Below are positions 36,596-47,878 of a stretch of DNA of 64,000 nucleotides, piece after piece. The notes below the pieces were generated by a model. That model worked only from the letters and a program-made list of their open reading frames with translations. It did not search any database and was not told the DNA's origin. Within the stretch, counting starts at the first letter, position 1; every line of letters begins with the position of its first letter. The translations under genes and the position numbers were made by a program. Source of the stretch: Blastomyces gilchristii SLH14081 (lineage: Eukaryota; Ascomycota; Eurotiomycetes; Onygenales; Ajellomycetaceae); assembly GCF_000003855.2 (NCBI RefSeq), contig NW_003101679.1, positions 3,365,558-3,429,557 on the forward strand, in the 5' to 3' direction.

Positions 36596-37694
36596 ACAGA
36601 GCTATAGTATTCTTAAAATACTTACTTCTCAAAGTCTTTGTAATATTCATTATCAACTGTGTATCTCTCACAGTAAGAATAATACAGTTATAATGAGTTA
36701 TTATCTTAATATTATCTAATAAATAATCAGTATATATCTGTATAAATGTGAATAATTAGATAATATACACTTAAAAAGTGTGATCAGAGTAAACTCTGCT
36801 GTCACTTAAATGATATTATGAACAGAACACTGAAATTAATGATTTCTTTAATTAATTTCATAGATAAGGTATATGAAGATGATCTTGAGAAATATAAGAT
36901 TTCTCAACTTCTGATAAAAATGAATCTCATAGAGAGACTCTATTTTTATAATATCAGAGACTGAGTATTATTAAAAAGTGTTACTTTTATACAATGTATA
37001 TACACTTACTGCAGTGATTCATTCTCTGTGTATATAACTGAGAGTTACAGCTTTCTCACACTGCACAGCTCTCTCTGAGATGCTGCTGCTGATTTGTAAT
37101 TCACACAGTCTCTCAGTTCAGCATGTGCTATGTGTATACAGCTCTGTATACTGAGACTGTGTTGATCATTATGATCTGGCATGATACTCACTTTTCACAG
37201 GCCATGTTTTGTTTGAAAAGAAGAAAGAGAAGACATGATTATTATTTTATTAAGAAGAGAATGAATAATTAATATTATTGAATGTAATTTGATTCATCTG
37301 TATTTAAAATTTGATTAGTCTATACTCTTCAATTTGAGAATTTCTAAGAGTGTTTTAATAGTTTTCATATCAGCTTAAACTTAGTGATGAATTAAAGAAG
37401 AAGAGAAAAGAGAGAAGAAAGAAATAAGAATAACTTATCTTTATAATATGAAAGCAGAGAATCACTGTAATCATTCTCTCTGATAATAAAGATCTGTTTT
37501 CTGTATATATTTCAGATATAGATTATATGATAACTGTATGCAAAGAATAGCAATAGTACATGTATTAAATGAAGATAATGTTACTATACAACACTGTAGC
37601 TATTTCTGTACATCTCTGAAAGCTGTTAATAGTTTCTTTAAGTCTCTTTATGTTTGATAAGTTAATAATATATTTTAATACACTTCTTCTTTCA

Positions 37695-37805
37695 TCATTA
37701 TCATTATTATCATCATTATTATTATCATCATCATTATTATCATTGTTACTATTATCATCATCATCATCATTATTATTATCATTAGTATTATCATTATATT
37801 ATTAC
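37695..37805 (+). repeat. ATC/ATT triplet microsatellite in TirE
   Basis: Interspersed TCATCATTATTATC triplets over about 110 bp, present also in TirE copy 2 at 62233-62333 with a different length. It lies just upstream of the first coding relic. Confidence 0.9.
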
Positions 37806-37879
37806 TAACTGCCTTCTCTGTCTTCATCTTCTCTTAACACTTATTAAAATCAATTCTGTCATCTCTCTTCAAATATTCT

Positions 37880-38015
37880 GTGATTCTGCAGACTATCAAG
37901 GCGCGTGAGCACTATCACAGATTGAAGAAAGAGAAGAAGAAGATGTTTAAGTAAGAAGAGACAGATTATAAGACATGTTATAATACCTTGAAGAGACTCT
38001 GTAAGAGAGTAGAAT
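37880..38015 (+). pseudogene. TirE coding relic 1 (basic/helical segment)
   Basis: The plus frame gives HYHRLKKEKKKMFK, a stop, then a stretch ending LKRLCKRVE and a stop. In TirE copy 2 (62415-62550) the same residues appear. The first stop is TAA here and TGA there, as expected if both came from a TGG tryptophan. That supports real coding on this strand. The segment is strongly basic and could bind DNA, but I cannot assign a family. Confidence 0.45.
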
Positions 38016-38329
38016 AATAACAATTTTAAGTAACACTTCTAATAGATTTAGACTGAACTAAGTATAGAAATAATGCAGATGACATCATCTGTGGGAGATT
38101 ATAAAAGAAGATAGTAAAGAGTCTTATATAGTAGCAGTGAGATCAGAAGAAGTTCTGAGAATAATTTAAGATTAAGATAAAGAGAGAGAGAGAGAAGAAG
38201 AGTACTACTATAAATAAGTGACAGCAGAAGAAAATTGAAAGAGTATTAAAGTAAAAGATAAAGAAGTCAAAACTGATAAGTTTTTTATTAAGAGATAATG
38301 ATTTTTGATAATACTTCTGTTCTCTAATT

Positions 38330-38680
38330 GATTAGCAGAAGCTGATAGAGAAGAAGAGAATTAAGATCTTGTTCAGATCTTAAATATGCTTCATGATTCA
38401 GAATATTAAGAAGACCGCTCTGCTCTCTGAGTATACTAATCTACTTACTGCTGAGATGAAATTCAAGACAGCAGATCAGAAAATGCAGGATTTTGAGACA
38501 CAGATTGACCTGGCTGAGAGAGAGCAGTGAGAATTCTTATCTGAGAAGACAGTGAAGAGAGATTTTAAGGTGATTATTATCTCAGATGAGAAGGAGAAAA
38601 AGAAGAATGAGAATAAGAAGTAAATTTCAAAGAATAATAAGAAGAATGAGAAAGAGAAGAAAGATAATAAATAGAAAAAG
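38330..38680 (+). pseudogene. TirE coding relic 2 (coiled-coil C-terminus)
   Basis: The plus frame reads KKTALLSEYTNLLTAEMK, then a heptad-like stretch containing KTADQKMQDFETQIDLAERE. A TGA and an acidic then lysine-rich end (SDEKEKKKNENKK) follow. TirE copy 2 encodes nearly the same at 62930-63190. The charged coiled coil and basic tail could be the end of a transposase or of an accessory protein. No catalytic acids can be placed. Confidence 0.45.
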
Positions 38681-39299
38681 TTTTTTTCTTTTATATTAGT
38701 TATTTATAAGTTTGTAACTATTAGTTAATAATTGAAATTGATTTTAAGTTTTCAAAAATTATTATACAAGTTGTAATTAATTATCAATATCAGGACTAAT
38801 ATATATATATATATTTAATTATTATGATTCATAAATCACTATAATGTATAAGTATTAACATTTTTTCAACATTGATATTCATAATATTAATATATTTTTA
38901 ATGATATTATCTAATAATGTAATTTGATAACACTCTCTTTCATAATATTAATATATTTCAAGAAATATAACAGAGATTAATCAAGATTATTTTTTACTTT
39001 TATACATTGATTATATTCAATCTGAGTTACTACTAAAATTATAACTAAGATAGAAAAGAAGATTATTTTCTCTTATATTAATTCTTCTTACACACATCAG
39101 TAATCAGTTATTAAAAATAACTTATTATCTTTCTTAAATTATTATTATATCTTCTGAATTCACTTCTTTTACTTCTTTTACTTCTATTGAAGATTCACAA
39201 ACTCTTTAAGAAATTACTATAAATTACAAAGTCTATGTTGTTTATAATTTAATATAGAATACTCTTTTTCAATCATGATAAAGAATTACTTCATTCTTC

Positions 39300-39600
39300 A
39301 TATCTGATTTCAGGTCATGAAATTTATGAAAAACTCAACACAAACACTGAGATAAACTATGAAATAATTATTAATAGTTTATATTATAGATTACTGAAGA
39401 GCTATCTCTCTACTACAATTACTACAACTTTATTCAGAAATATTTATCATAAACTAGTTATAACTCTGAAGGAATTTTCTGACATCTGAAGTCATCAGAA
39501 TGTAGATAATAAAAGAAAAATAATCAGAAAATTACTACTGAGCTGATAAGTTACTCTATCAGATAATGATTTTTAATAACACTAACTTTCTAATTTGAAG
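39300..39600 (+). pseudogene. TirE coding relic 3
   Basis: A plus-strand frame begins around SGHEIYEKLNTNTEINYEII and continues through FRNIYHKLVITLKEFSDI to a TGA. It then runs through SHQNVDNKRKIIRKLLLS to another TGA. TirE copy 2 has the homologous stretch at 63330-63560. The arrangement suggests a former exon. I do not recognise the protein. Confidence 0.4.
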
Positions 39601-39887
39601 AAAATTATGTAAAAATAATCATGTATCAGTACTCTGATTTTATAACTCTTATCTGATAACTTCTGTGAATAATTACTTTATCTGTGTATATCTCTGAATC
39701 TTTCTCATTAATTAATTTAAAACTCTGAATTTCAAACACTTCTTCAAATACTTAATTCAAATCTTTATATTTTATATCAATTCTGTCTTCAATTCAATCT
39801 TGAGACACACTATAAAGTTAATATACAACATTTAGAATCAGAGTTGAAGAATTATTAAAGAGTGTCTCTCACAGTGAATACATAAAC

Positions 39888-40145
39888 TGTAAGAATAAGT
39901 GCTCGCAGGCGATTATTCGGGTGTTTGCAGCTTGACGTGATATGTACTGTTAACTACTAGAAGTATTCACAGTAGAAAGATAAAATGTAGAGATCAAATG
40001 TATAATAGTATTCAAGCTGAGTTATGAATAGTATTTATGAACTTCAGTCTATATAGTTGTGTGTAGTCAAGAGCTGCTAACTCTATTAATTACATGAGAG
40101 ATAGAAATAGAGATAAAGAATTCATGAGAAGCAGGATTTCTTACA
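39888..40145 (-). repeat. GypD 3' LTR (left)
   Basis: 258 bp, from TGTAAGAATAAG to ATTTCTTACA. Its outer ~70 bp keep GCTCGCAGGCG and TTCGGG. Its inner end reads ATTACATGAGAG where the other LTR has ATTACGCGAGAG. Confidence 0.95.
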
Positions 40146-41960
40146 TACTCTTCCCTCTCTAAGACTTCATCTGTGAAGCCTTTCACTGAGTGACTTCATA
40201 GAATCTGCTCAGCACTGCAGTGATACTCACTAAAAATCCTTCATATCTATAAAAAATCTCAGTGAGGAAAAATCTCTTATTACTGTGAAGAGAAAAGAGT
40301 CTGTCACTCAGTTTCTTATTCTATGAGATTCTTTATGATCTACAGATTGTTCTTTAACTATTATACAGATTCATCTCATATCTTTCATACAGAAGAATTC
40401 TGGTTGACTCTCAATTATTTTCATGAGATTCTTATGTGATCATTATACAGATTCATCTCACAGATGAATCACTCTCTGTGAGATTACTCTTATCAAAGAG
40501 AAGTATTCACAGATTAATCTTTCACTTATTCTTATAAATCATTGTTCTTTGACACTGTAGAATTGTAAGGAATTTTTCATTCTTTTCTCAACTCTGTAGA
40601 ATTGTAGAATTAAGATGTCTGCAGTCTGTAATCACTCTATATAGTCATATAGAAAGATTCAGATCTGTAATTTATAATTACTCTTTATTTACTAGAGTGA
40701 TCTGACTGTTTTATGAAATCACTCACAGTGTAAGCAAATCTCTCTAAAGTAGTATAAATATTTCAGATCTGTCTGTAGAATCTCATCTTCTTTTTTCTTC
40801 TTCTATAACAGCTCTCATTCTTATAAACTATGAGTATTCTCATTCATTTAGAAAGTGTTTTCACTTAGATGATAGAGAGAGAGTGTTTCTGACAATATCT
40901 ATATATTAATTCAAGAACTTCTCAAGAATAAAAATTTTTTCAATTTTAATATCTTTGTAAATAATGTCTGACTGCTGCTGAGCTTCTTGTGAGTATCTCT
41001 GTGACTTCTCTGATCACTTTTTACTGACTGATGAAGCAGAGACATCATTACTTATAATAGTGTCTTCACTTCTCTCAGTCTCATCATCACACCTGATCTT
41101 CAGACCAGCAGTCAACTTCATGTCTATCTCAGACCAGCTTCTGACTTTAAGCAGTGCAGTCTCTCTCTTTACTGTAAGTCTTCTCATAAGTAATTTCTTA
41201 CAGATTCTAGCTAACAGTTCTTATAAAGCTTCTGATGTTATCAGTGTCTTCTACAGTTCTGTGAGCCTATGATTATTCTCTCTCTGTTCACATGATCTCT
41301 GATCAGGCATATGCAAATATGTCTAGATTCTCTATCAATGATTCTCATATCACAGTGCATTTCTGCAATTTCATTATCAATGAGAGATAAGTCTCTAAGT
41401 CCTTGCAAAATCCAGGTAATCAAGACAATGTGAATGTCATGAATTCATAATAAGAGTTGATCTGAGTAGATAAGTCTTCTCTTCATATCTTAATTATTTC
41501 TGAGCTGAATACTTCAGCACAACTGAGAAAGTAGACACAGCTTTGTAAGAGATATCTAATCACACACACAGACAGCCAGCTTGTAAGACTCTGTTACAAC
41601 TGTATCTATTCTGATGTTCAGCTTCTCTGAAGTCTATGCATTTCTGATAATCTTTGCACTAAATAGAATAATTGTCTGTATCATAGATATGATACTCTCT
41701 GCTTCTTTGAAGAAAGAAATTGATAGTTGTGAGAGAATTGAGTGTTATAGATATTGAGAATATGAGTGTGAGTTTTCTTTGTTTTTTCTTTATTAATCTC
41801 TAAATTGTGTTCATAGCCCTGTTTCTGTTTTCTTGTTTTTTTTTTTAGCTTTAATAAGAATATGATTTCTTCTTTTCTTTGTATACACTGTAGACAGTTC
41901 ATCTCAGTAGAAACTCATCATCTTATAGACTAGAATTCATAAATAACAGTGTTAATATCT
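40146..41960 (-). pseudogene. GypD post-chromodomain region, unknown ORF relic
   Basis: Downstream of the chromodomain the minus strand retains a 73-codon basic stretch (41681-41902, with LLKLKKKTRKQKQGYEHN). Further on lies a charged helical stretch (41241-41423, with LIDNEIAEMHCDMRIIDRES). Both could be parts of a Pol tail or of a separate small protein before the polypurine tract. A simple gypsy element does not need ~1.8 kb here. Nothing recognisable lies between about 40150 and 40900. Confidence 0.4.
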
Positions 41961-42004
41961 TTATCATAATCAGATTCTTAGCAAAGACTGTGTCATTTTA
42001 ACTT

Positions 42005-45000
42005 ATCAGAATTCACAGTATGAAAGTCATGTCTCAGCTTCTACAGATGTCTTATCTGCTCAGATGATTCTTAAGTGAACTTATTCATCTTATCAGAATA
42101 TTCTTATCACTGAATCTTGAATCAGAGCTCATGATCTCATTTCTCTGAGTTAATAATCTCTTTAATCTGATATTCTCTTTCACTCTCTAGTACTTTATAA
42201 ATAGAGTGATGAGTCACAGAATTCTCTTCTGAGAATTTCTTATATTCACAGAGTAAAGAGATATAAAAAATATTATATATCTATAACTTAGATAACAGTT
42301 TTAATTTATAGAACTATAAACTAACTTTCTTTATAATCTTATAAGACTCTGTCTGTAAGAGATTCAGCTTCTTACTAAATCTCTATATAATAATATTTTC
42401 TAGACTCAGTCAGACTCTATCATCTTTCTTGAAACTCTTTATAATATACTTGAAGTCATAGTATCTCTTCTGATACTCTTAAGTCTTTCTCAAGAATTCA
42501 CAGACTTTCTTCTGAATCTTCTGAATTCTCTCAGCCTGTTCACAGATATTATCACACTCTATAGTATACTCTCACAGATCTATCAAGATCATCTGCAGAT
42601 AAGTCTCAGTGAGCATCTTAAAGAGGGTTTTATCTGTACTAACATGCTTTGAGTTGTTATATATAAACTCTGTAAGTAATAATTAATACACTCAGTCATT
42701 CTGATTGTAATTGATAAAATACTTCAGATACTATTCTAATATACTTATCAGATATTCTGTCTGATCATCTGTCTATTAATGAAAAGCTGTACTTAGATCT
42801 CACAAGATCTTCAGTATAGTTATCAGATCAGATCAGAACTTCTCTATAAAGATTGATTCTCTGTCTGAGACAATGTTCATAGATAATTCATGTAACTGAA
42901 CTACATTACAGATAAAGATATGAGTTAAATTCTTTGACTTTAAGTTCTTATAAGTGAGTATAAAGTATGTTATCTTGATAAAGTAATTCACTATCATCAG
43001 TACACTGTTAAAACAGACATTGTATATATTCTTACTTTCAGAGAGACTTATAAGAGTATTCATTTCTAGCTGTTCTCAAGGTTTCTGTGAGATGAGTAGA
43101 GAAGTAAGTTCTTTATATAGTCTGAACTGCAATATTCATGAACTTTGATAAATAGTATAAGAATTCACTATTTTCTTCATAAGTTCTTGTATCTTCAGTC
43201 AGAAGTATTTTCTTATAAATAACTCATAAGTTCTAGTGTCTATAAAATGATCTGCTAGAGAAGAGTTATGATATCTTTTAATAAGTTCTATACATAGAAA
43301 CTCATTCATAGATATATAAATCTGACCCTCTCTTTATAAGAGATTATTTAAGTCTTTTTAATTCTTTATTTCTGCAGAATTGATCTCTGTTATAAGCAGT
43401 TTCTGAATATACTGAGTATATTCATTCTTCAGTTGCAGTTTAGATAATCTGAATAGAAGATCTTACAAAGACTTATACTCTGTTTTCTCTTATATCAGAT
43501 CTTTTATAAGGTTTCTTAAAGCCTGCAAACTCTTCAGATTATAGATACTCTCTTCAAGAATTCTTATAAAGATTCTCAGAGTGTTAACTCTCAGTGTTAT
43601 AGAGAGTAGTTATACAGACTTCTTCTCTCTCTTTTTTCTCTTCTCTTATAAGAGATTAAGAGACTCTTCAGTCAATCTCTTTATAACACTCAGTTTAAGC
43701 ATCTTACAAAGCTTTTCTGCCTTCTCTAGCTTCTCTGTGTCTGTTACTCTGATCTTCTTAATATAGTCTGATCTGTGAGAGAGTCTGTCTGCTGAGTTCT
43801 TAGTTTTCTTAATATATTCTATCTTGAATCAGAACTCACTCAGTCTCTGAGCTCAGTGAACCTGTCACTGTAAGAGTTTCTTGATTAAAGTAAACTGTTA
43901 TAAGCTGTCATGATTAGTTCTAACAGTAATCACTGTTATAAGACTCTTAAAGTAGTGATATCAGTGACAGAAGAATTTCACTATTATAAGAAGCTTCTGA
44001 TTATAAATGTTATAGTTAATCTTCACAGATTGCATCTTCTGTAAGAAAAAGATCACTGAAACTCAGTTCTCATTTAACTGTAGTTATAAGACTATTTCTG
44101 AAATTATAAAGAAGAAGACATCTATCTTTAATCTGATTAAGAGCAAGAGATCAAAGTGAAACAGTATTACTGTATTTATAAATATCTGTTTCAATCTTAT
44201 AAAGACTCTGCAAGCTTCTGAGATAAGAAAGTTTTTATAGTTCTTTCTTCTCAATAATCTTTTCATTCTCTATTCATGAAATGACTTCTTCTTATTTTCA
44301 TTCTTCAGCATGTCTGTAAGAGTTAAGAAGATTCTTATAAATACAAAGATAAATTATCTATAGAAATTCACAAAGCTTAGAAAGATCTGAATCTCATGAA
44401 TACTAGTTAACTTCAGTTATAATAGAATAGTCTTAACTTACAAAGGTTTCATCTGAATATCATCTGCAGTGATTACATATTCTAGGAAATTAATTCAACA
44501 GATACTGAAGTTACACTTTATAAGCTTAATATACAGTTCTGTCTCATCTAAGATCTTCAATACACTTTATATATACTCAGTGTGTTCTTTCTTCTCTGCA
44601 GAGTATATCATCACATCATTCAGATATATTATCATGAAGACATTCAGATATACATGAAGTGTTTTATTAATAAAAGACTGAAATACTGCAGAGACATTAG
44701 TTAGATCAAAAGATATCACTAGATATTCAAACAATCTCAGTGCAGTTCTAAAGACAGTCTTTCATTCATTCTCAGACTGTATTCACAGCTGTGTATATAC
44801 ATTAATCACATTCAGTTATGTGAATATGATAGCTTCTGTGAGACAGTTAATCACATTCTCAATCAGAGACAGAGAATAGTGACTCTTTATTATCTTGAAG
44901 TTCAGATTATAATTGTCTACACATAATCTGAGATCTTCATTCTTCTTCTTTATAAATATTACAGAGACTCTCACAGAGATCTGTAAAGATCAGATAAAGT

Positions 45001-45100
45001 TATTCTTCAGATTCTTCTTCATATTGATCTGCAAGATCTCTGTCTTATAATGAGAGAGCTTATAAATTGATTCTTAGAAGAATTTCTACTCTTCTATTAA
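42005..45100 (-). pseudogene. GypD pol relic (RT-RNase H-integrase-chromodomain)
   Basis: On the minus strand, RT shows VSVIFIKKKNEDLRLCVDN near 44950 and the catalytic box YLNDVMIYS near 44610 (YLDD with Asp to Asn). RNase H includes FIRLKQIFINTVILF at 44200. Integrase has a zinc region near 43270-43170 and a core with LMIVNYFIKITYF and NIVSDRESIF at 43063-42833. The chromodomain starts YQIKEIINSEKW near 42165, with TGA at its tryptophans. The domain order is that of chromoviruses. All domains carry stops. Confidence 0.87.
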
Positions 45101-45199
45101 ATTTATTATCAGATTCTTCTTATAGTGAGAAGAAAGCTCAGCTGTCTTTACTGAGCTGAATATCTCTATAAGATCTCAGTATTTCTCTGATATCTGAAG

Positions 45200-46880
45200 C
45201 TCAGTTTTCATAACTGTGAAGTTCTCAGACATTTGTAAAGTTATTATATAGATAGGCTTGTCTTCTCTAATTCACTTTACAGCATCAACTGATTCTATCT
45301 CTGTAAGTGAGTCTATTAACACTGATTGAAAGTATAAATCTGACTTATGAACAGCTATGTGCAGATTGTGTCTTTGAAGTTATACAAGTTTTAAGTATAT
45401 ATTATCTGTGATATCTGTAATAATCACAGTTTCTGCAAATCTTCTTCAGATTCTGAAGAGATCTTGCAATTTAAAGATAACTCTTGTAAGTCTCTTAGCT
45501 CTCAGATCTGAGTTCTCATACTCTTCTTATTATAAGAGTAGATTCTCAGTTTTTATCATTCAGCTCATTTACTCTGTGAGCTTTAGAAACACTACAGTGA
45601 CCTGAGATTATGAGTTTATTAATACTTCTTATACTTGTGAGACAGTAGTACTACAGTACAGTCTCTTTCTATAAGTAAGTATTTTCATTGAGAGAGTAAC
45701 AGATTCAGATATCAGCTTTAAAACTCTTAAGAAGACTGTTACTGACTCTGTTCACAACTTCTCAAATTTCTATTTTAATTTATTCAGACAGTTTGCATGA
45801 AGATATTCTGATTTAGAATAGATAAAGCAGAGTCTCTTTTTCTTAATCTCTCTATTATACACTCTATTCATAGAAGCTTATAAAGCTCTCTCTCTCTGCT
45901 CAGCAGTTAGATATAAATCTCTCTATATCTTATTATCTTTCTCTGATAAATCTGTTCTCTGTTGTTCTCACTCTTACAGAACTAGTCAGTGATTCACTCT
46001 TCACAGATCTATAACTCTCACAGTGATCTGTAAGTAGTGAATAAGAGTCATCAGTTTCTTCAGAGTCAAGAGTTTAGAGTCTTACTTAATAAGCTTATTC
46101 TGCATATCTTTATTCAGTCTCTTTATAAATATCATTATTCAGGTCTTGTTTCAGAACTCTGTTTTCACAGATCTCAATTCATATTATAATTTCATGAAGC
46201 ACTGTGAGTAGTCTTTATCAGATTTCTTACCTCTTTTTCTAATATTAATGATTATAGCTCAGATATTCTCTGTTCAGCTCACAGAGTCTCTTAACTTATT
46301 CTCTAAATAGATCTTGAGAACAGATTAGCAGAATCTCTTGTAATTATTCTCTAGATAATTTAGTCAGTTCTTGACTTCAGTGTAGTAGAGATCTATCATT
46401 ATATAGATAACAGCTTCTTCATCTTTCATATTTCACAGCTGAGCTTGTAAGTCAATTTTAAATACAAACTTATAAAAGCTTTTATAGATTGTGATTTGAT
46501 AAGTGATCTTAAGTGATCACAGCTTAAGAAAGTTTCTTTTCAGTTCATAAGTATCTCTGAAGATTATGTTTAGAGACTCAGTTTGAGAATGTTTACAGAT
46601 AGTAAGTATTTCTTGTAGAAAAATAACTTGATTCTGTGAAAGATTCTCAAGAATATTCTTCACTAAGATTGATTTATTTATGAGTTCAGAGAATTTCTCT
46701 GTCACAGATGTAGAGAATAATATCTTATAAGTGATTAATAAGTTCTCTGAAACTTCTTTTATAAGTGTTATTTATAATTCAGATAACTGCTTCTGAGTGT
46801 CTGCAGAAGAATTTATATAGATTGAAATATATAAGTTTCTAGTTCTTTCAGTTATAATGAGCAGTTGCTGACTGACTAAG
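45200..46880 (-). pseudogene. GypD gag/protease relic
   Basis: The minus strand from about 46880 contains an open 62-codon stretch (46517-46705, MTEKFSELINKSILVKNILE) and further helical segments. The last part before RT reads KSDLYFQSVLIDS, a protease-like stretch whose DSG motif has lost its glycine. Position after the 5' LTR and before RT supports gag then protease. No zinc knuckle can be placed with confidence. Confidence 0.6.
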
Positions 46881-46887
46881 CTTGAAA

Positions 46888-47145
46888 TGTAAGAATAAGT
46901 GCTCACAGATGATTATTCAGGTGTTTGCAGCTTGATGTGATATATACTATTAACTACTAGAAGTATTTATAGTAGAAAGATAAAATGTAGAAGTTAAATA
47001 TATAATAGTATTCAAGCTGAGTTATGAATAGTATTTGCAAACTTCAGTCTATATAGTTGTGTGTAGCCAAGGGCTGCTAACTCTATTGATTACGCGAGAG
47101 ATAGGAATAGAGGTAACAGATCCGTGAGAAGCGGGATTTCTTACA
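46888..47145 (-). repeat. GypD 5' LTR (right)
   Basis: 258 bp, paired with 39888-40145. Here the outer end (47085-47145) keeps ACGCGAGAG, ATCCGTGAG and GCGGG, while the inner end has lost the CG sites kept in the left LTR. The pair is a clear case of reciprocal edge sparing. Confidence 0.95.
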
Positions 47146-47150
47146 TAAAC

Positions 47151-47482
47151 TAGTACAAATAATCTTGCATTTATAAGAGTTATATATTATTATATTAGTG
47201 AGAACTGAACTTATTAAGAGATATTAATTGAATTTGAATCATTAATCAGTAGTCATACTGAGAATTATATAATGAAGATATTAATATCTGTGATTAAAAA
47301 TAACTATTAAGATATTAGTCTCAGTCTTCTTACAATTATAACTGATAATACTGCAAATAACTATACTATAATAAAGAGCTTAAAGTAAAAATTAGCTTTG
47401 TATTTCTGAAATGATAAATAAGATTATATTCTCTGTATTACTTATATAATTCAACTTGTGATATAAACACTGATAAAGAATC
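47151..47482 (+). other. TirE internal sequence between GypD and SINE
   Basis: AT-rich TirE sequence that matches the extreme right of the window (63905-64000) over its first part. No gene or motif is visible. Confidence 0.7.
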
Positions 47483-47493
47483 TTAATATCAAG

Positions 47494-47867
47494 CCCCGGT
47501 GGCTGAATGGTTAATGCGGCCACCCAGTAGCACCTTGGCGTGGGAAACCAAGGCGCGTGGGTTCGAAACCCGCAGGGAATACATTAAATCCGGAACTCAA
47601 GCACCTCAGGTTCCTAATAAATACAGAGGTGTACAAATCGCTTCAATGAATTGCTCTATGTTCCTGGGCTGGGAAGTTATTATTGCATGTATCTAATTGT
47701 CACTCCTTTGTATTTTCCTATGTTCTTGTTATCTTGGCGTGGTCTCAACACCTGTATTTCCTCCTGTATAACCAACACTTGACCTGTATTTAACATCACG
47801 CAAGGACTCATCATAAGCTCCGCTTGCATATGAGTATAATGAAAGAATAATAATAATAATAATAATT
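47494..47867 (+). mobile_element. tRNA-derived SINE (374 bp, unmutated)
   Basis: The 5' end has a pol III A box TGGCTGAATGG (47500-47510) and a B box GGTTCGAAACC (47560-47570) within a GTGGG/CCCGC arm. A 6-bp stem CCTTGG/CCAAGG lies between them. The acceptor halves do not pair, so it is not a functional tRNA gene. A unique body follows, then an (AAT)n tail at 47845-47867. A perfect 11-bp target duplication, TTAATATCAAG, flanks it (47483-47493 and 47868-47878). It keeps CG and CC freely, unlike everything around it. The last ~30 bp before the tail resemble the LINE 3' end. Confidence 0.92.
47500..47570 (+). promoter_or_regulatory. Internal RNA polymerase III promoter (A and B boxes) of the SINE
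   Basis: The A and B boxes start 60 bp apart, which suits a tRNA of the long-variable-arm type (Leu/Ser-like) as ancestor. Both match the eukaryotic consensus, so the element may still be transcribable. Confidence 0.8.
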
Positions 47868-47878
47868 TTAATATCAAG

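Larger units (their letters stand above)
39888..47145 (-). mobile_element. GypD, complete chromovirus (7,258 bp)
   Basis: Two 258-bp LTRs (39888-40145 and 46888-47145), TG...CA ends and a 5-bp duplication TAAAC on both sides (39883-39887, 47146-47150). TirE copy 2 has the uninterrupted site at about 63899-63910. The coding strand is minus. The polypurine tract AGAGAGGGAAGAG (minus strand) abuts the left LTR. Gag and protease occupy 46880-45200, RT 45050-44480, RNase H 44300-43860, integrase 43560-42300 and the chromodomain 42195-42005. About 1.9 kb with a further possible ORF follows. It inserted in TirE. Confidence 0.94.

Noticed and set aside
47494..47580. Functional tRNA gene
   Set aside because: A and B boxes are present, but the acceptor stem does not pair, and the unit continues into a body, a tail and a target duplication. 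It is the head of a SINE.
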